In this document: one piece after another, positions 45,158 through 55,018 of the stretch
Position numbering within the stretch: position 1 is the first letter of the stretch
Layout: the number at the start of each line of letters is the position of its first letter
From: Hypoxylon rubiginosum
Lineage: Eukaryota; Ascomycota; Sordariomycetes; Xylariales; Hypoxylaceae
Assembly: GCA_902806565.1 (NCBI GenBank)
Contig: CADCXA010000053.1
Location: 496,001-560,000 of the forward strand
Length of the DNA: 64,000 nucleotides
Reading direction: 5' to 3'
Position numbers and translations under genes: made by a program
The notes under the pieces: generated by a model
The model's input: the letters and a program-made list of their open reading frames with translations, nothing else
Told to the model about the DNA's origin: nothing
The model's database searches: none

Positions 45158-47295
45158 CGTGGATTGATAATATGAAAGAAGAACACCAGGTCCAAAGAAG
45201 GGAAGACGACAAAGGAATAGTGCGATGCTACCTTGAGCTATCTCACATCGAAAGTTGCTATTCAGAATTCCAAATGATTTTAGGAATACCAGAAGAGGTT
45301 TCCTTCGAGAAGCCAAAGAAGGGGAGACATCATCCTGATAGTAGAAAAACCAAGAGCCGCCATGCCGTCGATGAATCGCGAGGGGAAAGCTTGGTTGAGG
45401 TCATAATCCGAGCTTTTGGTGCAGTTGTAGTTTCATGTTCCTTGACAAAACTAGCCCTGGCGGCCCTAGAGTGGTGTTTTGTGCCAAAAAGGATTGATCT
45501 TCGCCTGATCCCCCTAATTGATAACCACTCTTAGCTGCGGCCCCTGCGGCCCTAGCGAGGACCCTGCATAATACCCCTGGATTGGGGGCGATCAAACCGT
45601 TCCGGGGGTCAATAGGTTCCCTCCATAGCACTATTTCTTACTATGAAGCAATGCCCCTGGTGATCTCGAGTGCCTGAAGGATAAAGATAGCCCACTATCT
45701 TCAGTGGTGTCGCAACAGAAGTTACGTGGTTACGAATTCAACGCCACTGCATTGACTTCATCGCCTTTTCGTCAACATCAAGTGGTAAAAACCAGATAAT
45801 TGATGATACATGAATATATCCTACTCTGCAATAATTACGTCGGTGACTCCGTTACCTTGGCCAATATTCACGTTTAACCACAGCAGCTCTCCCGTACGCG
45901 TAATCTACGAGGCCACAGCGATGGCTGGCGGATTGCGAAGAACATGCAATTCGGTTCGATCTCGAGTCTCAATATCTCTTCACATATGTTTATGCGAAAG
46001 ACTCCATCACGCAACTCTTTCAAGGCCTACACGGATGTACGACGATAGGTAATGCCCGAAGCTCACGGAATGGTTTCAAATGTTGTGATTTAAGCCTGAC
46101 GTCGTCTGGTACATTCATGCTCTACTGCGGTGACATGTAGTTACCGTTGTCAGATTTGATGCTTTAAGGATATCCCTACAAAGACGAGCTCCCAACTTCA
46201 AGTGAACCATCAACGGGGTGGACATAAAAATCCAGAATCCAGAGGTGCGTTTGTTGCTATGGTTTCCTATCTGCCTCTATTGATAGATTGGTTCCAAGAC
46301 TTGATGTTTCTCAAGAGAAGTTTCATGAGGCTAGATGACTCTCAGGCTGACGTATCTTCGAGATGTTTACGCTACCAAATTGTGTGCATCCCTGTATCTA
46401 TGCGTCATGCTCACCGTCATGGCCGTCAACGTCGGTAGTTGACCTCGGATACTCTCTACATCGTGCGGAGCCTCCGGTATACCGCTTTTCCGAGGCAACT
46501 TACCCGCCACGTACCTAGTATACCGTGGTCAGGCCTTAGAGATGTGACTCGGAATGCAGGGTTACACGATCAGTTAACGGCGCTTCGCAGTCTCCAGTCT
46601 CCGCCAGTGACCCTAATCAAATTATTGTGCTATTTGAGTGAGCTGGGCCAGGATCTACATACATTGATGCGCCCAGTTGCGCCTTGCAACGCCCATCTCA
46701 TTTCATAGGGTGAACCCTTCATTTCACCATGATATCCTTCAAAGCCCCCATTTGGGACTTCTACCATCTGTTCAATCCTAGACATCCACAACAACATATT
46801 GTCAGATGCTGCAAACTGCCAATGTTAGTGACTTGGAGGGCTAAAGCAACTCGCAAATCATACACTGCGTGGCTTAAATGCTTCTATAGTTGCCTCATCA
46901 CCCTTAGGTAGGTACGGATCCATTGCCTTTACCCCTATTAGGTGTTTGGCGACTTTCCTGGTGCCTCTGACTGGGATACTTTCTCGGTCGGAAGACTTTC
47001 CCATTAATAATAAGGTCCAATTCACGGGAAGGGCTGTTGTTTACCATGCTCAAATTGGTGAATGGGTATCCCCATCTCTTAGTCATATCATCCCGTGTTC
47101 TTGGTTTTGGGTACATCCATTCATGGCCTGCCATAGTCAGGCCAACAGCCCAGAAGCGACACCAGCCAATATTCAATCCGCTACAATACGCAGTGTGATG
47201 TAATGGGAATCACACAGCAATTGCCGGATTGACCTGAAATAACTAAATGCGATTCAATGTAGAATATTCTAGGCTGAGCCTTTGCCTCACGACTG
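45158..47295. other. Long intergenic region
   Basis: 2.1 kb between the mucin-like gene and the second SDR. Several ORFs under 180 codons occur but none has protein-like composition or splice partners. No RNA gene, terminal repeat or RIP-like composition was seen. Confidence 0.4.
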
Positions 47296-48364
47296 CTAGT
47301 TGTTCGAATGAGGATTTGGTAGAGGCCGCATATCAGTCAGAACCTGCTGGTTAGCAGTGCTCTTAGCCTGCCACTCCCCTAGCCACTCAGCTTTTCTGTC
47401 GGCTAACGGTCCTTCAACTTCAGTCCAGGTGTCGCCCAAAGTCAAAATAATTCTCCCATTCCACCTACCGGGCCAGCGCGTCAACACCTCGTCCGGATCC
47501 CTACCATATCGATCCACCTGCCGCTCCTCGGTCCCGACCGCACTCCAAGCAACGGCGAGGCCGACGTGCTCGGCGGTGGAAACCGGGCTGCCGGCAGCAA
47601 CTATTGGCGCCGCCAAGTTCTTGGGCAGCAAGCGTGTAATCGTCGCGGCCGGGGCGACGCCGTTGATGACGACATTGTGTGTGTACGGTAAGCTGGGTCT
47701 CAGCGCACGAATGAGGCCCAAGACGCCAGCTTTCGCTGCCGAGTACACGGGGAGGCTATGCTCCGGACTGTAGCCTGTTGCCGAGGCTGTGATCACGATA
47801 CTCCCGCCTCGGTCGTATTTTCTGAATGCGGATAATGCGAGATGCACGAAGTTTATGACGGCCCTCAAGTTGACGTCGACTGGAGTGCTCGTGGTCAGTA
47901 ATTCTGGTCGGCTAAATACAGAGCTTACTAGATCAAGAGTGGTTGGGGAAAGTGTGTATACTGCAGCGATATTGAGGCTCAGCGTCGTCGGGGCCAGCAA
48001 TGTTGGAGAAGAAGTCAAAGTCTTCGCTAATCCCGGCATTTGCGATAGCAATATCAATACGCCCAATTTTCTTGAACGCAGCAGAAAGCTGATTCCAGTC
48101 GGAGACATCAACTATATGCGACTGCCAGTTTGGAGGATTCTCTCCGTCTTCTGGGTGCGGAGGAGAAATATCTAAGGCGTGGACGGATGCATTGCGCGAG
48201 GTAAGGATGCGACCCGCAGCGAGTCCAATACCAGAACATCCTCCTGGATTGTATTAGATATATTCACGTCAGTCAGGGGCATGTGATAGTTGCTCACCTG
48301 TGATAATTGCTATTTGGCCTGTGAGATCAGGAATGTCACTCAGCTTTAACTTAAGAGCTGTCAT
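47296..48364 (-). CDS. Short-chain dehydrogenase/reductase
   Basis: Exons are 48298-48364, 47962-48243 and 47296-47879; the total is 933 nt, 310 aa. Splicing restores ITGGCSGIGLAAGRIL (cofactor motif spanning junction 1) and YRCIDVNLRAVINFV (spanning junction 2, replacing an unspliced frame that reads through the 82-nt intron). The other motifs are ANAGISEDFDFF, catalytic Ser in SIVITASATGYS, and YSAAK. Compared with typical SDRs the C-terminus is long and polar (WTEVEGPLADRKAEWLGEW). It resembles fungal 15-hydroxyprostaglandin-dehydrogenase-like SDRs. The substrate is unknown. It lies next to the terpene cyclase relic, so a tailoring role in the same pathway is possible. Confidence 0.85.
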
Positions 48365-48851
48365 TGTGCTATAGTAATACAAAAAACCGCTTAGTATTCA
48401 GAGGGTTCGAACCTGAGTAAAAGATGTGGTTCGGCAACGTGCTCCAAGGATACCTACTGTATTCATTATTCACTTTTAAATTCAGATATTATCTTTTTAG
48501 AATCCTTCCGCATCGCGCTCAGGGGTTCAGGGGTTCAGGGGCTCGGCTGCTCCGATAATCCGTTCCGAGCCCCTTTCGAAGCTCACAATCTCAGTGGGCG
48601 ACGTCGTTCTTCGCCGCCTGTGTCACAACAAGTCGATAAAGATTACAAATAGAATAGAAAGTCTTTGAAAGTGAGCTCTAATTGAAGATATAAGTTATAA
48701 AATTTTTATTCAATAGGATAGGATGGAGGAGATGACTCTACATGTACCGTAACTGGCCAATCAAAGTGGAGATTTATTGTATTAGGTAAGAAAGGGGCCC
48801 CCTGAACACGAAACGTAGACAAATCAACCAGAGTAAATGCGATATTGTAAG
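48365..48851. other. Intergenic region
   Basis: About 490 bp with a short GGGGTTCA tandem (about 48522-48542). No gene seen. Confidence 0.4.
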
Positions 48852-49748
48852 CTAAGAGGAACCCGCTCCAATGTATCTCAGCGTTCTGGTGCTCCAAAGT
48901 TCATTGCCGCTTATCTGGTATTCGAGACCCTTGACATAGCCAACGATGACATCCTTTCTATCAGCAGCCACCAGTTCGCTTTGACTAATCTCTTCGGCCA
49001 GCTTGAGATGGGTCAGCTCCCACTCACGAACCATTGCAAATAGCACACGTTTGGAAGCATCAATAGTCAGATTGGCTTCTTCTGCAAGAATCTTAACGGA
49101 AGAGCATATGAATGAGCCCTCTTCATGCCCAACATGAGACTTAGCCAATTCCTTCTCCCAGCTAAAGATGTCGTTGGTAGTGGTGATGTGCCTAGAGCAG
49201 TTCTCATCGATAGGTCCCATCAGCTGTAGCTCCTCGGTAGTGAGTCGAAGATCCATCAAGAAACGCATGACTGCTGAAAGAACAGTGTTTCCAACGTCCC
49301 GCTCTCGATAGTGCAGGTAGGCGCCTAGGTCTTTGAGATTCTTTCTCGTCTTCTCTGTCTGCGCACGCATGAAATCGAACATATGCTCCAGGATATCGTT
49401 GGCGAGCTCTTGATCGCATGCGCGCATTTCTTCCCATATATCCCACATCATAGACTGGACGGGAATAGAACGGTCGGGCTGTTTGATGCCCCTCATGATT
49501 GGCATGAGTGAAGCATTATAGGCTTCACCGTCTTCGAAAGACATATCCTCCAGAAGGTCTAGGTACATTTGGTTAGCGTCATCGCCATTGATGGCAGAAG
49601 TGAGTGGCCCACCGTCGATAAGAATGAAGATTGCCAACAGCTTGCAGGCCAATTAAATACGGTTGTCGAGGGCCATAGGAAAGAACACTCCAAACTTGGG
49701 GTCTGAAGAGTCACCCGTTGGAGTAGAACTGGACAGAACCGCCGCCAT
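48852..49748 (-). pseudogene. Class I terpene cyclase (aristolochene-synthase-like) pseudogene
   Basis: The product would ionise farnesyl diphosphate to a sesquiterpene. The frame contains both metal sites: NDIFSWEKE, the NSE/DTE motif, and, after removing a 54-nt stopless intron (49559-49612, GTGGGC donor, GCTAAC branch point, CCTAG acceptor), LIDDLLEDMSFEDG, the Asp-rich motif. The unspliced reading hides this as LIDGGPLT. Two lesions make it a pseudogene: a TAA at 49653-49655 between FFPMALDNRI and LACKLLAIF, and absence of the ~60-70 residues expected before GVFFPMALD. The nearest ATG (49748) opens an unrelated short leader. The TAA fits a C-to-T change at CAA. The downstream body is otherwise intact. 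Confidence 0.8.
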
Positions 49749-50488
49749 CATATAAGAGGTTTCATATATGGAGACGATGTACTTCAGCTTCAGCTAAGAG
49801 GAGCGTATCTTCGATGCGGTAGTCTCTATATATATATTCGTTTGTATACTAGCACTGCTCTTTATCTAATATGTACACTAGTCATTAACACCCAACTACT
49901 AGATGTCACTCAAGATTTTAGATTGGCCTAGAGAAGTATCGTGCCGTCGCCCCGAACACAATTCAGACTTTCTCTACACGGCAAGAGGCACTTAGAGCCC
50001 AGTTTCGCTCTTTGCATAATATGGCTGCCAGCCCACCATAAACCACCAATCAAAACGTAACTGACAAGCCACATACGAAGTTTTTACCGGTTCCATCTGA
50101 TTCATCTCTTCGGCCGGTAACAATGGCGGGTAACAAAAACCGCTACCGGTAGAGTAACTAAGCTGGGTGTTCTCAGGATGTGAGCCCCGGGGTGACATTA
50201 CTCCGGCTGTTGTCACGAGGCTAACCGTGAGATGGGGAAACAACTATGTTGTTGCGCAGAGAGCTATGAACCTAATGGGTTACCAGGCTCTCGGTATATA
50301 CAAGAGGCATTAACAAAAGGGGCTCTTCTCCCATACTACCGCTTCTCTCGTACCAACAGACCTGCAACCATAGGTATCCAAGCGATAGGGTGACCAATAA
50401 GCCTGTAACCCTACCAGGTTAGGAAGGGCTAAGATGCTAACAGTCATATCCTCTCAATAAGATGTCTGCTTCCGGTCGTCCCATTTAT
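49749..50488. other. Intergenic region upstream of the cyclase relic
   Basis: About 740 bp. I looked on the minus strand for the missing cyclase N-terminal exon (an expected Trp/Phe-rich stretch) and did not find it. Nothing else recognised. Confidence 0.45.
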
Positions 50489-50962
50489 CTATCTCCCCCC
50501 CTGACAATAGCCCCTCTTACAACCTTCACAGAGCTCGGTCTTATGTGGTGGGCCTACTTTGCCATCATAGCGTTGATCCTCCATCTTAACACCTGCCCAC
50601 TTCTTGAGCCGATATGCAACTCGTTCGGCGTACGAGGTGTCGTCAAGCGTCAAGGTGCCGAGCTTGTTGCAGGACCGACAGCGCTGATTAAACACGACAG
50701 CGTTATACCCATTCCCGGAGAATCCCCTGATCAGTATGGTCACCTTCTTGCTGCCCCATCCGCGGTTGGAGCAGCTGCCGTTGTCGCATTTGAACTTGCC
50801 CATTACGTGCGTCGAGTATTCGCTGTGGGCTCCGCCGCTTTTTTTGCTGAACCACGTTTTGGCGATATCGCTAGAGACGGCTTTCGAGACATCATGATGA
50901 AGTGATGGGTACGTATAAGAGGTCTTTGCCTCGTTCTTCGGTTTCGGGGGCTTGTTTGGCAT
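50489..50962 (-). CDS. zf-3CxxC zinc-binding domain protein
   Basis: Single exon, 157 aa. Three CxxC-type pairs characteristic of the zf-3CxxC family are visible: FKCDNGSCSNRGW, QRCRSCNKLG and ELCEGCKRGYC. In between is KKVTILIRGFSGNGYNAVVF, the expected beta-rich core. The N-terminus (MPNKPPKPKNEAKTSY) is basic and disordered, without a signal peptide. The family occurs in fungi as small stand-alone proteins and in vertebrate receptor-transporting proteins; the fungal role is unknown. The frame is intact and the length typical. It stands between a terpene cyclase relic and a damaged BTB gene. Confidence 0.88.
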   Translation of the reverse strand: MPNKPPKPKNEAKTSYTYPSLHHDVSKAVSSDIAKTWFSKKSGGAHSEYSTHVMGKFKCDNGSCSNRGWGSKKVTILIRGFSGNGYNAVVFNQRCRSCNKLGTLTLDDTSYAERVAYRLKKWAGVKMEDQRYDGKVGPPHKTELCEGCKRGYCQGGR

Positions 50963-52168
50963 TCTTGTTCAGAGATAGAGCATTCAAGTAGTGATGGCGT
51001 GTTACAATATGATATTCCGAACCTTAGAACCTTCTTTTATGAAATGGATGGTGGCCGAGCTCCTGATGTTATATACGGCTTTTCACACACGCATCCAACC
51101 GACACGTTATGGAACGTGGGGTTGTTTCAACCTGTCGGCGACATGCAGATAACAGCTACATTTTGTAGCCATCTGGGCCAATGGGGAACCAGAAGCAGCC
51201 TCACTTTGTACACATGTCGCCATTGTGATGTGCTGCTTCTCCGCATTGGTTGCCTTAAGACAACCACGACGCGAATAGTATCGAATAGATCCAAGATATG
51301 CTCGTTCCCGCTAAGCCATTGCGAACGCAGCTGAATCTGGGTCTCAACCAACTCGAACTAGCACCTACAAATCAAATGCTCTGCTATGGCTCTCGTCGCT
51401 TATATAACACGTCGGTGCAAGCTCTCCCGACCCTGACCTCAGTGGCTGGGAACAAAAGGAGGGATTGTGGCATCTATGCACCGTATGTGCATGTTCAGAT
51501 ACAGTACAACATCGTCTTCTCTTAATAACCAGCGTTGATGTCTCAGGCAGTAACGGAAGCCATTCTACGTTCCTCACCCCGGAAATATTTCGAAGGGATC
51601 CAAGATTTCATTTTGATCTGGTCCCGAAAAGGCATTGGCAGGCCAGTTACTTAGTGAGTTCGCTCTAGCCACCTGAGCTAGAAGTTAAGCCACAGAACAC
51701 CGTATATAGCCATGTCTACAGGAGGTGAATTATGGACGTGTACAATTGTTAGTGTCCGGCCTCAGGGAAAGAAGCCCACTTAGGCCATAGCTATCCATCG
51801 TCAGATTCGAGATCACTCGCCTCTGTCCGTATCTAGAAGACTGTAACGGTGACTTTGTACGCGACAAATGTCGTTTGCTTATCAGATGCGTCCAGCAATA
51901 AGAATCCCGTTCCACAGGTAGAAGTGCAACATCTTGCCGGTCTCCTTGTGGACTCCGAGACTCATCCCACGGAGGATAACCGCCCTTCGGTCCCTGGACC
52001 TGCCGAGAAGCTGATGTTAATGAGTATCAGTTTTGAAATTCATGGGGTCGCGCGAGAGGGACCGAAATTACTGGGGGCACCTTTACAAAGCTCACGTTTA
52101 GGGGAAAAGTGGTTGTCGATTCGTGGACGACTGTATGAGACTTATCGCCGATTTCGCGATGCCGTGGA
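50963..52168. other. Intergenic region with eroded sequence
   Basis: 1.2 kb. Short ORFs on both strands (for example 51127-51351 minus, 51849-52172 plus) have mixed composition and no recognisable domain. On the minus strand, 51661-51680 resembles a tRNA A box (TAGCTCAGGTGG), but no full tRNA can be folded. Confidence 0.35.
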
Positions 52169-53249
52169 TTAGGGTGTGTACACGGGTGTCCAAATGGTCT
52201 GGCATATTTCAGCTTTGATCTTAACGTTGGTGCTCCTTTTTTCTTGCTTGTTGTGATTCTGATGATCCTCTCCAGTTCGCACACAAGTTAGACATAGCCC
52301 ACCGAAGCCTTTAGTGACACATTCCTCCATCTTTACTCGAACATACTCGCCTAGGCTTAATCTCGTAGGGGTATGCTTGAGTTCCCAGTAGTTTTTCGCT
52401 ACGGGGAACAAAAGAGCCTTGATGGTATCGCAAACTGAAGCCTTCGAAATGCCAGACGCATCTAGGTTATTACGATTGCCTTCATAATTGCATATCAATT
52501 GCAATCGGAGCAGACTTCGACGTTCCTCCATCATAGCTATCGACTTGTCAATATCGTTCGTGTCAAAGTACAATCAGGACATACACGCGATGAGATCTTC
52601 GAAATGAAAATTTATTGCGTTGGCATCATTGAGTCGAAAGAAGGATCCTCCGTGATGATATAGGAGGCCACGAGTATTGGCCTCAAAAGCCCGGTCATTT
52701 AGAAGCAAATAAGAAGCCTTGACCAGCTTCCACGACTCCTTGGGATTTTGGGTGCTGTTACATTGTTGCAGCCAGTCACGAGTGGACAGCCGCAGCGCCT
52801 GGGCTAAGTCATACTTGTCCGTTGCGATGGCCAGACAGAGCACATCTTCCGGCTCAAATTGATCCCTGACGGCATCCAAACGGAAGTGGATGATATTGAA
52901 GATGATCTCCATGGCCTCGGGGTCGTCTTCGGGTAAAGGAATGACTTTAGGACAATCGGAGGAGAGGTTGGCACCCTCGCGATAGTGAGGACCCAACATG
53001 GCATTGAACACCGAAGAGACTGTGCGAAGGAAGACCGAATGGACCTTTAGGGGTCGCTGTTCGTCGCCCACGACGAATATGACGTCTCCATCCGGGGCTA
53101 TGGCTACCACAGGTAACTTAAGATTGGCGGGTTGCTAGAGCGCGGTTTTTAATCAACGCTTGCTAAGTAAAGTAGAGAAACTGAAGATGTAGGAGACTCA
53201 CGAGACTCACGAGACTCACAACAGTTTCGCCAGCTTGCGAGGTATCCAT
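52169..53249 (-). pseudogene. BTB/POZ-domain protein with in-frame TGA
   Basis: Exon 1 (53220-53249, MDTSQAGETV) splices via GTGAGT/TCTAG to exon 2 at 53134. The BTB fold follows: GDVIFVVGDEQRPLKVHSVFL, FNAMLGPHYREG, then ALRLSTRDWLQQC, as in the numerous fungal BTB proteins that regulate or recruit cullin ligases. The frame stops at TGA (52574-52576) after FEDLIACMS, then continues without a shift for 134 codons, including IDKSIAMMEERRSLLRLQL and a Cys pair (GLCLTCVR), the usual C-terminal part of this family. CGA-to-TGA is the simplest origin. The truncated 196-aa form still contains the BTB domain and might function. The intron contains three copies of a 9-bp repeat. Confidence 0.75.
53193..53219 (+). 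repeat. Three tandem 9-bp units (GAGACTCAC)
   Basis: GAGACTCAC is repeated perfectly at 53193, 53202 and 53211, immediately at the 5' splice site of the BTB gene (minus strand). Each unit contains a potential GTGAGT donor, so alternative donor choice by 9-nt (3-codon) steps is possible. Confidence 0.85.
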
Positions 53250-53759
53250 GGCTAGGACGAGTCGTGCAATTTGTACTAGTGCGAGTTGGGTAGGGAACGG
53301 AACGTCAGGATCGGGTGTGTCGATCGGGTGTGTCCACTATCTTGTGAGTGCCTTTTGGGTCGCATTCCACGTGATCCAGTGACCCCTCAACCCCCTAAAG
53401 CCCTCAGAGCCCTGTAGTAAAACTCCTTACTTTTACTTCGTACCCGCGCAAGTAGACATAATAATCAACGACCACTTAATCCATCTTCAATTCAATTGAA
53501 CCATTGAGACCTTAATTCTATTACATGTATCTGACAACAATCCTCGTTAAAATTTGGGTACATCACGAAACTAGAAAGCCCAATATATACGGAGAAGTCG
53601 AAGGTCCCTAATCCCGTCGTTTGTAGCGTTGTGCCCTGGCCCCCCAACAGGTAACCCCAATTAGCCCCCCGCAACTCCAGGCCGACCTAAGAAGCTCACC
53701 CCTCGACCTTTTCCATATCGTTCTGGGCTGCTTAGCAACATTTATCTTATCTATTACTT
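53250..53759. other. Intergenic region
   Basis: About 510 bp holding the BTB promoter and the 3' flank of the next minus-strand gene. Nothing else seen. Confidence 0.45.
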
Positions 53760-54531
53760 TTATGATAGTTCATACACCCTCGTAGACTCTTTGGTAGGCA
53801 ATTCGGCTCGGGGAGTACCATCGATTTCTATTTGGTCTGGGATTGCTGTTGTGGTATCTCTATCGGTTGCAACATTACGATATCCCGTCGTCTCTTTGGC
53901 TCGACTTCGTCTCCGTCGGAAGAGGAAGATAGCAGCTAGTATAATCGCGACGAGTGCTACTCCTCCGACCACACCGCCGGCTATTGCGCCTACCGGAGTG
54001 CTACTGCTTGAGTCGGAGTCGGACGAAGAAATCGGTGAGGACGGCGAGGACGAAGAGGTCGTGGTTGATGTCGATGTTGACGATGCGCTGGACGTAGTAG
54101 AGGATAGGGTGACTACGTTGGAGTTAGTCTATATAATTCGTTGATAGTAGGTCTTTAGTCGCGTTCGTTCTTGTACCTTGGTCGACCTCAGCAAGAGGCG
54201 ATGCGCCGTCCGGTATACTCACGCCAGATCGAGAGCATCCGTCGCTACCACCATTATTGTAGCCCACTTGGTTATCTTCGCAACAGAAATAGCCCGCATT
54301 ATCGAACATAGCCCATGACGAATTCGCGCATCGAGGCGTTTCAACAATCGCCGTGGTGCAATTCGTGCCCGATTGGCAGCAAGCTACGTTATATTGGCTT
54401 GGGCACACCGTCGAAGACGGGCAACACGCTCGAAAGGGCGTAATCGTTTCGCCGCAATCGACTTCTTGCGTGAGGAGGCACGATCCGTTCCGGCGGATAG
54501 CCCAACCAGCTATATCATCGGCGATAGACAT
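53760..54531 (-). CDS. Cys-rich single-pass membrane protein (wall-sensor-like)
   Basis: Exons are 54177-54531 and 53760-54112 across a 64-nt GT-AG intron (GTACAA donor, CGTAG acceptor), giving 235 aa from the ATG at 54531. The ectodomain is Cys-rich (CLLTQEVDCG, FRACCPSSTVCPS, VACCQSGTNC, GYFCCEDN), followed by a Ser/Thr stalk, one TM helix (AIAGGVVGGVALVAIILAAIFLF), a basic RRRRSR stop-transfer and a ~50-residue tail. This layout is common in fungal proteins starting with a signal peptide before ADDIAGWAIRRNGSC, but none precedes it here in frame; a MFSLVFHYIFVVW segment lies one frame off upstream. The true start may therefore be broken or in an exon I could not place. Confidence 0.65.
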
Positions 54532-55018
54532 GTTTACGGACTCCAAACAACGAAAATATAATGAAATACAAGCGAGAACATCGTGCCACCGATGATCTTC
54601 AGCTGAAAACACGAAATTACCTAATGTAAGGTCAGCACGAGTGGATCCATACCGAGTTGCTAGTCTACTCCCAAATCCCAAATCCCAAATCCCAAATGCC
54701 ATAATCCTACGAAGTAAATCTCACTTGAATTTCAAGGCTCGCTACGGGGCTCCCACCCATTCGTTCAATTTTTCAATTGTCCAGTAAATTCAAGACTTGC
54801 AACCCGGCTTGAAAGTTTCGCTTAATTGAGGGCTCTCTAATGATATAGGTCACAAGCCGGTGTATGTCCTCGCTATAAAATCGTCCGAGAATATACCTGG
54901 TAGGAGGTAGGTTGTACGTGTAGGTTGGCAAAACTGTCACGTGTCGTCTCCAGAAGCATGCTATCGTCGAATACGATCTTGAGGGAAAGCTTTCTAAAGT
55001 ATTAGCGTGTCGAGCATC
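54532..55018. other. Divergent promoter region with (CCCAAAT)4
   Basis: Four perfect CCCAAAT copies lie at 54670-54697. It is the shared upstream region of the wall-sensor-like gene (minus) and the acyltransferase (plus). A TATAAAA lies near 54875, about 145 bp upstream of the acyltransferase start. Confidence 0.45.

Noticed and set aside
44547..45167. 206-codon ORF opposite the mucin-like gene
   Set aside because: Complement of Ser/Thr repeats gives a long Val-rich shadow frame; the minus-strand gene explains the region.
48410..48425. GGTTCGAACC, resembling a tRNA T-arm
   Set aside because: It is a short palindrome without D arm or acceptor stem nearby.
49559..49612. Terpene cyclase lacking the Asp-rich motif as a novel variant
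   Set aside because: The apparent loss is an unspliced 54-nt intron; after splicing the motif is normal.
51600..51690. tRNA-like sequence on the minus strand (A-box TAGCTCAGGTGG with GAGC closing the D stem)
   Set aside because: No matching anticodon stem, T arm or acceptor stem can be drawn; at most a tRNA or SINE relic.
54670..54697. (CCCAAAT)4 as an interstitial telomere
   Set aside because: The unit is not the fungal CCCTAA repeat; a simple microsatellite is more likely.
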